Positions 37,517 to 49,302 are shown, counted from the stretch's first letter. The stretch: DNA of 64,000 nucleotides from Glebionis coronaria (GCA_025667525.1 CM046878.1:515724274-515788273), one strand, 5' to 3'. Numbers and translations: made by a program. Notes: generated from the letters alone by a model not told the origin.

Positions 37517-39250
37517 TTAAGGACTAGGAGGAATCTTACAAACCTTCTCATATTGATAGTGAATAAATCTGATCAAATCTTTTGCCACGTCACTTGAATA
37601 ATCTATTTCCAGCTGAGTGTCCTTCATCTTCTCCAAAATAGCCTTGGATATGAAATACTGAGCATCCACAAGTAGATACTCAGCAAACTTTGTAGAACTC
37701 AAATGGTAAACACCAGCAGCTGAATATAACCTCCATTGAAGACCACTGAGGTCATCTTCAAGATCCTTCCAAATTGCAGGATCCTCATCTTTTGGTCCAC
37801 ACATTCTTTTGAATGTGGTCCAAAGTTTTATTCCATTAGCTGAAGTTGGTGCTTCAGCCTCATACTTGGTCTCCAGCAACCTCCAAAGGTCCACCAAGTC
37901 TTCTCTATCACAACTTACAAACAAAGATATGAGAGTGGTAAAAGTGTGTACCTCTTTGCCATATCTGCCAATCCTCCAGAACCCACATTCATCTTCTTCA
38001 TAACTCACAATTGGGTTCCTGGAATATAATGGTAACACTTGCACCATATCTGAAGCTTCTAAAGGTGAGAGCTTGAGGCTCTTTCTGATGACAGCTTCAC
38101 TTGGATATAGTGGATCCATATCTTTAGGAAACTCAAATGAAATTCCCTTCTTCACTGGCCTGGGAACAATCATAGCTTTCTTGAGTTCCATTTCTTCTGC
38201 AAGTTCTTCCTTTCTTTCATCAGAAAGAAGTCTGAGAGTGTTTGCTTCCTGCACTCTCACCCAAATGGGATAAGCCCTGCTTTCCAATTCATCAAAAGTC
38301 AAAGCCTTCAACTTCTGATAAGTCCATCCAACTCCATGACATCTGAGCAACATAAAGTATAGCTCCCTTCTATCCCTTTTCAACTCTGAGAGAATATTAC
38401 TTGCCTTGTGTTTCAAAATTACCTGGCAATCCTTCTGAACTCTAAGAAGAATCTCCAAACCCCATATTTGATCTGAAATGGTCAAGTCTGGATTTTCCAT
38501 GCATCTTTCTTCCCAAGCATGGTACATTTGAACCACCTCTGGCATGTCAAAGTCAACCTGCAATTTCAACTCTCTCAGCTTCTCCTCAGCCAACTCATCA
38601 CCATACTCAAGTCTTTCAGGTTCTATAATCATCACACTTGAGTCTGAGCTAGCTCCATCACTTCCTTCTTCTGAAGTCACAACAAATGGTGACTCCTTTT
38701 TATCTTGTTCCATGATTTGTGCAGCTAATCTTCTATCAAACTCAACTTGAGCTGCATCCTTTGGAACAATCTCTTCTACCATTTTACCCTTACCCTTATC
38801 TGATGGTGCAATGGTTGGTAAGGTAGATGGTGATACCTGAGTAGAAACCTCCTTGATGATAGATGATGACTGGGATACATCACCTTCATGTGCAGGTCTG
38901 TCAACGCCCAATTTTTTCCTATCAGCGCCCAAAATGTTACTGTCAGCGTCCAAATTCTCCTTGTCAACGCCCAAATATCCTCCCTCAGCGCCTTTTGTAA
39001 CCTCTGTCAACATAGCTGTAAATGACAAATTTAAGTTGGTAGGAGAGACTAAGGACGTATCAAAACCTGTTTGTATCTTCAAAGTTGTAAGGGCCTCAGC
39101 AACATCCATTGATTGACCATCATGACTGCCCTTATCACTCAGATTTATTGGATCTTCCTCCCCTTTGGAAGATTCCTCCATACCCCTCCTAGCACGATCA
39201 CTTTCCAAAAAGACTCCAAAACACATATTATGTGAGATTGACCATTCCAA
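37517..39250 (-). pseudogene. ORF3 of copia B copy 1, N-terminally deleted
   Basis: This third ORF follows pol, where SIRE-type elements carry an env-like gene. I see no signal peptide or membrane segment, so I do not call it envelope. The surviving frame (about 560 codons) starts at a residue equal to about 460 of copy 2 (LESDRARRGMEES). It holds a Ser/Asp-rich linker with the SVDK-type heptads at 38898-38992, then a helical C-terminal domain (REDLVDLWRLLETKY...WRLYSAAGVYHLS). That domain resembles, from memory, the C-terminal region of many Asteraceae proteins annotated near copia pol. Its first codons come from the RNase H junction, so the start is artificial. Confidence 0.8.
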
Positions 39251-42200
39251 TACTTGTTACCAAGTATTGAAATCTCCCAGCATCAAAAGGTTTAGTTAGT
39301 AAATCTGACACATTTTCCTCAGTGTCAACCCTATCTGGTTGTATTAAACCTTTCTCAAAGCAATCTCTTATAAAATGGTGTCTAATTTCTATGTGTTTAG
39401 TTTTAGAATGATGTACAGGATTCTTAATGATGCATAAAGTGTTGTTATTGTCAACAAATATCTTGGTATGCATGAAATTATACCCATAGTCCAACAGCTG
39501 GTTCTGAATCCACAAAACTTGTCCACAACAAGCAGTTGCAGCAACATACTCAGCTTCAGTTGTAGAATTAGCCACCACTATTTGTTTCTTGCATTGCCAA
39601 GATATCAACCTGCTCCCAAGAAACTAACATCCACCAGTTGTGGATTTCCTATCAAATTTATCACATCCATAATCACTATCTGAATATGTAATCAGCTCCA
39701 ATGGTGAATCCTTAGGGTACCACAAACCAAGACCAGGATAGCATCTTAGGTACCTAAAGATCCTCTTCACAGCATAAAGGTGACATTCTTTGGGAGTCAC
39801 TTGATGGCGTGCACAAGCACACACAGCAAACATGATGTCAGGTCTAGAGGCAGTAAGATACATCAAGGATCCAATCATGGATCTATAATGCCTGACATCA
39901 ACATCTTTCCCATCTCCAATCTTTCCCCAAGGGTGTTCTCTATCCATAGGAGTAGTAGCCCTCTTTTCATGTGGAGAAAAGCCAAACTTCTTCAAGATCT
40001 CAACAACATATTTATCATGGGAGATGAAGATACCATCTTCTTTCTGCTGAACTTGTAAACCAAGAAAGAAGTTCATCTCACCCATAGCACTCATCTTGAA
40101 TTTGTCTGTCATAAGCTTGGAGAAATCCTCACTCATCTTTGGATCAGTAGATCCAAAAATGATATCATCAACATAGACCTACACAAGCAACACATCCTTG
40201 CCTTTCTTCTTTGTAAATAGTGTCTGATCTATGGTGCCCCTCTTGAATCCATTGTCCACCAAATAGGTAGACAAAGTACCATACCATGCTCTTGGGGCTT
40301 GATGAAGGCCATGCATAGCCTTTTCGACTCTATACACTTTATCTGGATGCTCTGGATCCTCAAAACCAGGAGGTTGCATTACATATACTTCCTCAACAAT
40401 GGTGCCATAGAGAAAGGCACTCTTGACATCCATTTGATAGACAGTGAAGCCCATGTAGGATGCATAGGCTAGAAAAATCCTTATAACTTCAATCCTTGCA
40501 ACTGGTGCAAAGACTTCCTCATAGTCTATCCCCTCCTCTTGTGTATAACCTTGAGCCAATAACCTTGCCTTGTTTCTGACCACAATGCCTCTTTCATCTC
40601 TTTTGTTCCTGAGAACCCATCTTGTCCCTATAGGTCTGACATATCTAGGATAATCAACCAGCTCCCAAACATCCTGAATTGCAAATTGGTGAAGCTCATC
40701 ATGCATTGCTTCCACCCAACTTGGTTCTTTGAGAGCATCAAATATTTTCTTGGGTTCCTCTTGTGACAGAAAACAGGCAAACAAACATGCTTGCACAAGA
40801 GGGGTATCAACCTTCTTGTGTATATTAGCAATAAACCCACCAAGACCTTGATGAGATCTTCTAGTCTGAACTGGAGTCATAACATCACCAATGATCTGGG
40901 AAGGGGGGTGATTCTTCATGGTGGAAGTGAGAACTCCACCTTCAAAAAGTCTGGTGTCCTCAACCTCATTCTCCATGTTGCTAATATCTTCTTCATCAGA
41001 CTCTCTTACATCAACATGAGGATGAACCTCTTCATATATATTGGAAGGTTCACCTTGTTCAAAATTGGAAGAGAAAAGATGGGCAGAATTGTTGTCAACG
41101 CCTGAACCTTGTTTGTCAGCGCTTGGGCTAACAACGCTTGAAGTGTGGTTGTCAACGTCTTAACCATCAACGTCTGAATTGGTCTTGTCAGCGCTAGATT
41201 TGCCTTTGTCAGCGCCTGAAGGACCATGCATGTTTGTATCTGGTGGTACTTGGAAACCACCATTATCTTGTCCAGCAGCATCAGCAGCAGCAGCAAAAGC
41301 ATCTGTCCAAATAGGAATGGTAACATATTCTAGGATAGGAGATGTCTTTTCTGCTTGTGATCCAACCTTTTTATGAACCTGAGTACCTGAAACATCAACA
41401 ACTTGTTCCTCCATAACATTTGAAGTTACCTTCACAATGTCTGGATTAGTGACAGGCATATAATTTAAAGTTCTAGATAAAGGTTCCAAGTCAAACAACC
41501 AATTAGGACCACTTTCAGGATCACTAGGTTTATTCTCTAAAAACCTAACATGTACTCTTTCAACTATACGTTTGTCCTCTTTAAGATAAACCCTATAACC
41601 CTTGCTCTGCACTGAATACCCCATGAAGTAACCCTCATCACCTTTTGCACTAAATTTCCCTAAGGCATCACTAGTGTCTAACACTACTACATGACAACCA
41701 AAAGGTCTGAGAAAACCAATATTAGGTTTTCTACCCCAAAGTAACTCATAAGGTGTTTTGTTCTTAATTTTGTTAACCAATGCTCTATTTTGCACATAGC
41801 AAGCTGTATTAACAGCCTCAGCCCAAAAGGCTATAGGAAAGTGAGCATCAGCCAACATTGTTCTGGCTGCTTCAATTAGGGTTCTATTTTTCCTCTCAGC
41901 AACCCCATTTTGTTGTGGGGTTCTAGAAATACTAAATTGCCTTGTAATTCTTTTCCTGGCACAGAAATCATCTAGCTTCTTATTCCTAAATTCTCCACCA
42001 TTATCACTCCTAAGCATTTTAACCTCATTGCCAAACCTCTTCTCAATCTGAGTGATAAAATCAATTAGAATATCAGCTGTGTCACTCTTCATAGCTAGAA
42101 AGAATGTCCAAGTAAACCTAGAAAAGTCATTTGTAACTACAAAACAATATGACTTACCATTCAAACTTTCTATATTGGTTGGACCAAAGAGGTCCATGTG

Positions 42201-42875
42201 TAGCATATGAAGAGGTCTAGAACTAGTGTGCACCTGTTTGGACTTGAATGAGACCTTGTGCTGCTTGCCTTTAAGACATGCAACACAAGAGTGGTCATTG
42301 TGGAAGGCCTTCTCAGGCAAACCATCAACTAAACCAAGTCTCACAAGCCTATTAATATTTTTAAAATTTATGTGCCCTAGTCTTCTGTGCCACAAATTAC
42401 TCTCATCTACTGAGGCCTTAGCATAAAAACAAGACATATTATTATTCATTTTAATCCCATTTAAATTCACATTATATATGTCCTTATGCCTAGGTGTTCT
42501 ATACTCAATGTATTTCTCATCAGGGATCTTAAAATCCTTGCTTAACACCAAACACTCAGTATCAGTAAAAAGAACTTTATTTTTGTTATCACAAACTTGT
42601 GATACACTAAACAGATTGTAATCAAGTTCTTTTACCAGGAAGACGTTCTCAAAATGCAGATTCTTGGTGAGAAGGGTTCCTTTGCCTGTGATAGTACCAT
42701 ATCCGCCTCCAAAGTAAACCTTGTCACCATCTTTAATGGGAGTGAAGTTAGTCAGATAGTCTTCCTTCCCTGTCATGTGCCTTGAGCATCCACTATCCCA
42801 ATATCCATAATCATTGTCATGTCGTTGAATGCCTTGCACATAAAGAAAACAAATTAGTTTTCTTTGGGAACCCAA
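39228..42875 (-). pseudogene. pol of copia B copy 1: protease, integrase, RT, RNase H; three in-frame stops
   Basis: One frame on the minus strand in copia order. Protease DSGCSRHMTGK lies near 42790. The GAG-pre-integrase HRRLGH segment is near 42380. The integrase core shows MDLFGP (about 42200), RSDNGGEF (about 42000) and NGVAERKNRTL (about 41900). A linker carrying seven 21/15-bp motifs lies at 41095-41220. RT shows [12 protein letters not shown] (about 40430) and YVDDIIFG (about 40165). RNase H shows TEAEYVAA (about 39560). Stops are at 41160-41162 (linker), 40179-40181 (two residues before the YVDD box) and 39624-39626 (start of RNase H). There is no frameshift inside pol, so decay is mild. 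Pol lies in a different frame from gag. Confidence 0.94.
41095..41220 (-). repeat. 21/15-bp phased motif array in the IN-RT linker
   Basis: Seven motifs with spacing 21, 15, 21, 15, 21, 21 in coding sequence, read as SADK/DVDG-type residues. Confidence 0.88.
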
Positions 42876-45637
42876 GTCTTAAAAGACTTGGATTCATCTG
42901 GTTGTTCAATAAGAACAGACTTATTTCTCACAACAACCCCATTCTCATCCTTCTTAGGATGAAATACCCAGTTAACCCCAATAGGTTTTGTAATGACCTT
43001 TGAAATGTAATTAAATCTATTGCAAGTCACTGAAATCCCATTTTCATTAGGGTTTTGATCTTTCTTGGGTCTCCATGTTAATCTTGAAGAAGCTTTAGAC
43101 CCCTTACCTTGTGGTTGCAGATATTTAGGTCTGGTCACGTTTCTGTCAGCGTTAGAATTTGTCCTGTCAACGCTGAGATTACCCTTGTCAGCGTTGAACC
43201 TAGGGTTTGCTACAGAAACCCATTGCCTATTTGACCAGGTGTTTGTCTTTTGAAATGGTCTTTTTCCATGAGTGTTAGACCCTCTAGTAAAGAATGGGGC
43301 AGGTCTAATCACTTGTGGACTTTGCTGCACACAAGGTTTGGGTCTGACAACGTTTGACTTCCTAACAACGTTGACTTTGTTCCTGTCAGCGCTGAAATTG
43401 TTCCTGTCAGCGCTGGCTTTGGAAGCGTTGACACACTTGTATGCCAAGTGTGAAAATCTACCACATGTGTAACAAGCTTTTCTAGACACAACCTTAGGTC
43501 TAGAAGAGAAGAAGCCTGTTCCATGATTGCTAACTTGGCTCTTGGGAGACCTAGTATTCCTATACATCTCTGCATATTTAATGGTAGGTCTTCTAACAGT
43601 GTTTGAGCCTAGGTCAACAGCTTTACCAGTGATTGGATTAGTAACCTTAATGGGTGTTGACTCATTTGGACTTTCACATAGCAAGCTACCCTTGATAAAT
43701 AAAGTAGGGTTAGCCTTCTTCCACTCATTTAGGTCAGTCAATTTTTGTTGATACTCTTCAACTGGAGTGACAACTCTTGGTGGAGGAATGAATTCCTCCT
43801 CTTGGAGCTCTGGCAAACCAGTCCATGATAGGTCCTTTTGTTGGACACCATAGAAGTCACCAGCTGTTGGTGGAACCAAAGAGTAATCATTCATCCCAAT
43901 CCCAGTCATGTCCTTAGGATCCCTTTGTTTAGCTACACAGTCTCCTAGGGTTTGGGTGGCTCTATCAAATCTTTGAATTTTAAGGCCAACATTATCTTTA
44001 TTCTTAATCGCCTCATCTAACTTAGTCTGTAATTCACCATTAACCCTTTCCATGATGTTTCTAATATACATACTACCCTCCAGCTCATGTTTTAAGATAT
44101 TGATTTTATCTTTTAAGTCAAATTCCATTTTCTTGTATTCAGAAACGGTTTTCTCAGTTTCAGTAAGAGCTAGTTGGTAATTAGACAATTTACATCTTTC
44201 AGTACTCATATCATCTTTTAATCTTAACACCTCTTTGTTAAGTATTTCAGTATTTAACCTACAACCTTTGCTACAAAAAGCGTCATCATATACCTCATTA
44301 TCAGATGAAGAGGAGGAGTGTGCCATGAGAGCATATTCAACATGCTCTTCTTCTTCAATATCAGCAACCAAAGCTTTATCCTCTTCAACATTCTTAGCCA
44401 GATAGCTCCAATCCCATCCCATACCATCAATTACTTGAACTGCAACCATCGCTTTGGAATCCTGAGCTTTGACAATCTGACTTGAGGGTTTACCAGCATC
44501 AGATCTTCTAGGAGATCTGCATTCCCTCATGAAGTGCCCCATACGATGGCAGTTGTAGCATTCAACTTTGGATTTGTCAAATCCAGCTGTGTCTTTAGCA
44601 TTAAAGGTCATTTTCTTCTTAAACCTTCTGTTCCACCTATTTGCTCTTATACTAGCAAGAGCCATGTTCCACTTAATGTCCATCTCTTCCAAGTGCTCAT
44701 CACTTATCTGCTCAAGGTCCTCATATGTAATCACTGAACCATTGGGAAAAGAAGCAATGTAAGCACAAACAGTATCCAAATCCAAACCAGCAGGTTTAAC
44801 TCTTGGGGACTCATTCTTGAATGTGTCAGCGTCTGAATAGGATACGTTGACAGGACTTGTTTCAGCGCTGACATATGATGATCCAGTAACTGGATGTATG
44901 TAAGAGTCCTTCTGATTGAATTGAGTTTCATCTAAAAGAGTTTCATCTTCCAACAGCCTTAGTTTGTTGTAGATGTCATCAAACGAGGAGCTCTTGTAAG
45001 TATTGTTGGCAAGAATAGATCTTGCCTCAATCTTCCATGCCTCACCAAGACTTTTAAGAAAGGTGGCATTAATGTCAACATCACCAACTTGTGTCCCCAT
45101 GAAGGACAACTTGCTTGTAATGTCAAGCAATCTGCTTCTCACACTACTCAGTTTCTCATTGGGTTGAGCTTTGAAGACAGCATAATCATGCATGAGTTGC
45201 TTTTTCTTTTCTTCCCTAGTGTCTGCATTGCCACCATGTGCAACTTCAAGAGCTGCCCAAAGATCTTTAGCAGATTCATAGCCTCTATATTTATGCTGGT
45301 TTTCTTGTCCCAAAGAGACTTTCAGAATATTTAGGGCTTTCATGTCAACCCTTCTCTTTGCTATGTCATCAGCAGCCACAGCTCTACCATCTCTAGGTTT
45401 TTCTCTCTTATCCTCTTCAGAACATCCAGCAACAGCTGTTCTTTGAGCAATGGCATTAAGAATCTTTTGGGCTTTATCGAATGTGTTTCCATATTCAATA
45501 ACCTCCCAGAGTGTGTAGTCGTAGATTCCTAGATATTGTTCAAAGTTGAACTTCCACAAGTCAAAGTTGGTTGCATCAAGCATGGGAATCTTGATGTTTG
45601 GTAAAGCTGAGGAGGAGGAGGTTATTGCTTCAGACAT
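42854..45637 (-). CDS. gag of copia B copy 1, nucleocapsid polyprotein
   Basis: Intact frame of 927 residues, starting MSEAITSSSS with the ATG about 90 nt inside the primer site. The Gag retrotransposon domain covers about residues 15-240 (DATNFDLWKFNFEQYL; ALEVAHGGNADTREEKKKQL). A CCHC knuckle CYNCHRMGHFMREC lies near 365, followed by an acidic, Ser-rich stretch and a coiled-coil-like region. A second knuckle-like CYTCGRFSHLAYKC lies near 725. Clusters of ADR/VDK heptads follow at about 740-760 and 815-830. It forms the cytoplasmic particle and binds element RNA. It is long for a copia Gag, which fits the SIRE-like type. Stop at 42854-42856, then a pol frame shifted by two bases. Confidence 0.92.
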   Translation of the reverse strand: MSEAITSSSSALPNIKIPMLDATNFDLWKFNFEQYLGIYDYTLWEVIEYGNTFDKAQKILNAIAQRTAVAGCSEEDKREKPRDGRAVAADDIAKRRVDMKALNILKVSLGQENQHKYRGYESAKDLWAALEVAHGGNADTREEKKKQLMHDYAVFKAQPNEKLSSVRSRLLDITSKLSFMGTQVGDVDINATFLKSLGEAWKIEARSILANNTYKSSSFDDIYNKLRLLEDETLLDETQFNQKDSYIHPVTGSSYVSAETSPVNVSYSDADTFKNESPRVKPAGLDLDTVCAYIASFPNGSVITYEDLEQISDEHLEEMDIKWNMALASIRANRWNRRFKKKMTFNAKDTAGFDKSKVECYNCHRMGHFMRECRSPRRSDAGKPSSQIVKAQDSKAMVAVQVIDGMGWDWSYLAKNVEEDKALVADIEEEEHVEYALMAHSSSSSDNEVYDDAFCSKGCRLNTEILNKEVLRLKDDMSTERCKLSNYQLALTETEKTVSEYKKMEFDLKDKINILKHELEGSMYIRNIMERVNGELQTKLDEAIKNKDNVGLKIQRFDRATQTLGDCVAKQRDPKDMTGIGMNDYSLVPPTAGDFYGVQQKDLSWTGLPELQEEEFIPPPRVVTPVEEYQQKLTDLNEWKKANPTLFIKGSLLCESPNESTPIKVTNPITGKAVDLGSNTVRRPTIKYAEMYRNTRSPKSQVSNHGTGFFSSRPKVVSRKACYTCGRFSHLAYKCVNASKASADRNNFSADRNKVNVVRKSNVVRPKPCVQQSPQVIRPAPFFTRGSNTHGKRPFQKTNTWSNRQWVSVANPRFNADKGNLSVDRTNSNADRNVTRPKYLQPQGKGSKASSRLTWRPKKDQNPNENGISVTCNRFNYISKVITKPIGVNWVFHPKKDENGVVVRNKSVLIEQPDESKSFKTWVPKEN

Positions 45638-45722
45638 GATGTTGTTAGGGTTTCTGAGAAAATTAGGGTTTTGGTGATTTTTAGGGTTCTTGTGTTCTTT
45701 AAGATCAAAAGTTCCTCAACAA

Positions 45723-45734
45723 GCTCTGATACCA
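45723..45734 (-). promoter_or_regulatory. Primer binding site of copia B copy 1
   Basis: TGGTATCAGAGC on the minus strand, two bases inside the 5' LTR. tRNA-Met initiator type. Confidence 0.92.
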
Positions 45735-45736
45735 CT

Positions 45737-46253
45737 TGTTGATCTCAAACTTAGATCGATTTAGCTTTATGTATACGAGATTAGATCAATTAATACACTT
45801 AGAGAAACCTTTGTATATGTTTATGAATCTAAGTGTTATGCGGAATTTAACACTTAAACAAGAACACACAATGATATAAACCAAATTTCACTTTGATTAT
45901 CAATATCAAACTTGCTTATAATGAAAGTAGTTTACGAATGAAAACTTATATGAAACATTAACCTAAAGGTCTTCTGTTATAGACATAAGAAGCCTTGTAC
46001 AATAATCTACGTATCAGCTATTCTAGGTAAAGATAAATATAGAAAATACATTGTTGTTCCTATCTTTACTAGAACTATTCTAGAATACAATAAACGCGTA
46101 GAGTATATCTTCCTATCAGTGCTTGTCTTCAATGTGTCAACGCTTGACTTTATCTTGTCAACGCTTGAGCTGTCAGCGCTTGTTTTGTTCTTGTCAACGC
46201 TTGTTTTACTCTTGTCAGCGCTCAAGTGATCTGGCCTTAATTTATTCCCAACA
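45737..46253 (-). repeat. 5' LTR of copia B copy 1
   Basis: 517 bp, equal in length to 36948-37464. The TATA box here is altered to TATAACAG (45974-45981), which could silence this copy's promoter. It carries the same six-motif array at 46115-46224. Confidence 0.95.
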
Positions 46254-46258
46254 TTAAT

Positions 46259-47769
46259 TACATGAAATAATTAATAAACTATACATTATATCATATGACT
46301 TAGAAAATAATCATGAAAACACTTAGGCTTATATACTTAGTTTATTTAACCAGCTTATATCTAATTATGGAAACGTTCTATTTTTAGAAACTTATTTAAA
46401 TAAGGCAGCTAATCTATTTTTGGAAACTTTCTATTTTTGGAAACTTTCTATTTTTGGAAACTTTCTATTTTTGGTGACTTTCTATTTTTGGAAACTTTCT
46501 ATTTTTGGAAACTTTCTATTTTAGGAAACCTGCTATTTTTGGAAAGTTACTTATTATTACACAGTGAGTGTTATAATACATGAAATACCATAAATACTTA
46601 ATCAGAGTAAACAGAATGTAAGATAAACACAGTTTAAGGCTTAAAACAGTAAAACATGATAAGAACATATAAAATAAGCTAAGACATGACATAAAATCAG
46701 TTACGTATTAGTAAGCAGATACTCATTCATGTATGTATTTATGTAGCATTAGTGATACGGAAGTAGGATTCCTCTCAGTTCATCTTCTTCGTTCACTGGA
46801 CATAAGGTACAGATTCCCGTCCTTTCAGTATGGACATTCTTTCCTTATTAGGATTCCCCGTATGCAGCCAAATGTTTTCCCATAGTATAAGTATGTGTTT
46901 GAATTGCTTATGTTTAATTTAGAATACCTATAGCCATATACATGCATGACCAGTTTCACCTAGTTATGGAGGTACCATAACCATAACATTAGAGGCACTG
47001 ATGTTATGACTTCACCACGGCGGAGTGATTGCTCGTGGCGTCCCTTCAGCTTTTGGCCATTTATATTATATTTATCATGTGGGGCGTATGGGTGCATCCT
47101 AGTTACATGTTTTCAGTTAGGATTTCATGGTGAATGTGGTGTGTGCCTTGCATCCTTCACAAGGAGCTGATCCCTCCTACCCAAATCAGTATATTAAATT
47201 AGAGGCAGCCCCTCTAATTTGCATGATGAGGTCACCCCTCCAAGTATTCATGCACGGTGGATTTTCATGACCTATATTGGCTAATGGTAAAATATGTTAA
47301 ACAGTTTTCATAAGATAAACATAAGGCTTTTCAAACTATAAAACCAGTTTTATGAACATGTTCTAGGTTTTCCAGGACTTATACATTTCCGCTGCTATTA
47401 AGTATTTATTTTGTTTTAGTCACTTATACTATGTCTATATCCGTGCACTGAGCGTTTTGCTCAACCGTTACTTTCCTTTCCATGTCCCAAAACGGCAGGT
47501 ACCCAAGGACGGACTCGAGCATTTTGGAGGACATGCATAGGATGGAAGCTGCCATAGACTTCTTCTCCTTTTGCCTTCATATACTTATGCTTGTTTAGTC
47601 TTTCATTCATTTCATTTACTTTATTATGTTTTGATCTTATGTTTGGGGACCGATGTTTGATTCCGGTTTACCCTATGGTCATGTAATGTTTTAGACATTT
47701 ATCCTTGCATGCTTTGATGACACGCCATAATTACGCGTGACATTCCATTTATCAAAATGAGGTGTTACA
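46259..47769 (+). other. Host LTR, right part
   Basis: Non-coding continuation of 34744-36947 after copia B copy 1. It contains a 17-bp tandem array and ends GAGGTGTTACA before a primer site. Confidence 0.65.
46411..46545. repeat. 17-bp tandem repeat, about eight units
   Basis: Units of GGAAACTTTCTATTTTT follow each other with a few changes (GGTGAC, TTAGGAAACCTG near the end). A partial unit lies upstream near 46370. Confidence 0.9.
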
Positions 47770-47773
47770 ATTA

Positions 47774-47786
47774 TGGTATCAGAGCC
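47774..47786 (+). promoter_or_regulatory. Primer binding site of the host gypsy-type element
   Basis: TGGTATCAGAGCC four bases after the LTR end. tRNA-Met type. Confidence 0.85.
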
Positions 47787-49025
47787 AAGGCTTCGACCTG
47801 TAGGCTCTAAAACTTGACCTGTGACTAGTGGGTAGTCACCAGGAGCTTCCTAAGCCAACGTTTGTTATTCCACGTAATGATGTTTTTAGCGCATTGTTGT
47901 TTTAACCATGACGTTTTCAGCACCTTGAGGTTTTAACCTTGATGTTTTCATCGATATTGTTTTACTAATATGGATGGACAACCGTCATTCATATTTACTT
48001 ATGTGTCATTGTTTCATGCATAATGTTCCTCGTGAACTGTGGCTATATGGACTGAACCCCAATAGTTCATAATTAGTCACATAAAATTTTTTCTTATAAG
48101 TTTTGACATATGAGTTTCATTTATTTATGTTTCATGTATCATTGTTGCAGGGATTATGACTAAGTAATGGTTGGTACAGGACTGGCCCTATTTAGTCGCA
48201 TGTGCTTTTATCGAAACTTTTAATTTTGGGACCGACCCATAGGCGTCCCCTCGCCATGTCTTTTGTTTTGGGACCGACCCATAGGCGTCCCCTCGCACAT
48301 ATAAAAGGTTTTTATAAACTACATTACGCATTCATGCACTGTTTTCATGCATACAATTTTTCTCATGATATATTGGCATAAAAATTTTTCATGTCCCCTC
48401 ATAAGTTACTATGTTTTTATCTCAAGTATGTTTTCATACTGTCATGGTTAACTTCGGTTTCATGCTGATTATGTTATACACTCCTTTATGATAGATCCTT
48501 TTATGTTCCTTCATGATAATTCCGTCTTCATGTTGATTACGTCTTACGCCTCTTTTGTCATTTATGCTTTCACGCAAGACATGGTTGGATTTCATTGAAT
48601 TATGCTTTCATGATAGTCATGGTTGGTTTTCATTGATCATGTTGTCAGGAAATCATCGTTGAATTTTGTGTAATCACACTTTAGCGTTTCTCTATGCAAC
48701 CGATATACTAGCATTGCCAGGTTATCATGATGGTTTTCCTAACAGTTAAACCGATATACTTTCCTTAAACCATGATAAATGATCGACCCCATACCGATCA
48801 TTTCATGTGCATTCCACGTGTACTCCACGAACCGTATTTCATGTGTATTACACGTACCTTAATCCATGTGTATTTCACTTGCAATACTTCACGAGTATTC
48901 ACTAGTCGATTATGAATCACCTCAAGCGTATTTTCAATTGTTGATATTCCACAAGATTGCTGATGCCGCTCATAACTGGGAGATGTTACTAAAGGTTGAT
49001 GCTGCTGACGTTCGGAGACGCTACG
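47787..49025 (+). other. Leader/gag-start region of the host element
   Basis: No ORF of note. A TTGTTGCAG at about 48143-48151 resembles the acceptor-like sites in the leader of the nested Tekay element. A short tandem duplication lies at 48222-48296. It ends at AGATG (49026-49030), the duplication of copia B copy 2. Confidence 0.45.
48222..48296. repeat. Tandem duplication, about 42-bp unit, two copies
   Basis: TTTTGGGACCGACCCATAGG and the following CGTCCCCTCGC occur at 48223-48254 and again at 48265-48296. Confidence 0.85.
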
Positions 49026-49051
49026 AGATGTGTTGGGAATAAATTAGGGCC

Positions 49052-49163
49052 AAAATCACTTGAGCGCTGACAAGAACAATTCAAGCGTTGACAAGAGCAA
49101 AGCAAGCGCTGACAGCTCAAGCGTTGACAAGTTAAAGTCAAGCGTTGACACATTGAAGACAAG
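49052..49163 (+). repeat. 21/15-bp phased motif array in U3 (copy 2, 5' LTR)
   Basis: AGCGCTGACAAG, AGCGTTGACAAG, AGCGCTGACAGC, AGCGTTGACAAG, AGCGTTGACACA, AGCACTGATGG in order, in enhancer position. Confidence 0.92.
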
Positions 49164-49302
49164 CACTGATGGAAGATATAATCTACACGTTTATTATATT
49201 CTAGAATACTTCTAGTAAAGATAGAAACGACAATGTATTTTCTATGTTTATCTTTACCTAGAATAATTGATACGTAGCTTATTGTACAAGGCTTCTTGTA
49301 TC

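Larger units (their letters stand above)
36948..46253 (-). mobile_element. Ty1/copia family B, copy 1 (SIRE-like architecture), minus strand
   Basis: 9306 bp with 517-bp LTRs (36948-37464 and 45737-46253) and a perfect TTAAT duplication (36943-36947, 46254-46258). Read on the minus strand the order is LTR, primer site, gag, protease-integrase-RT-RNase H, a third ORF, purine tract, LTR. LTRs differ at about 11 positions by eye (about 98% identical), so this copy is older than copy 2. The front of the third ORF is deleted. Confidence 0.96.
34744..47769 (+). mobile_element. 5' LTR of a third gypsy-type element (host), split by copia B copy 1 and a MITE
   Basis: The copia RT is interrupted at 34743 by TGTAAAACCCGC. 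The matching end GAGGTGTTACA is at 47769, followed by a tRNA-Met primer site. Subtracting copia B copy 1 (36948-46253) and one TTAAT duplication leaves an LTR of about 3.7 kb, or 2.8 kb without the MITE. No partner LTR is in the window, so the left end rests on TG plus the copia break. The TG...GGTGTTACA ends and the primer type resemble the Tekay elements, but no pol is visible to confirm the clade. Confidence 0.65.
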
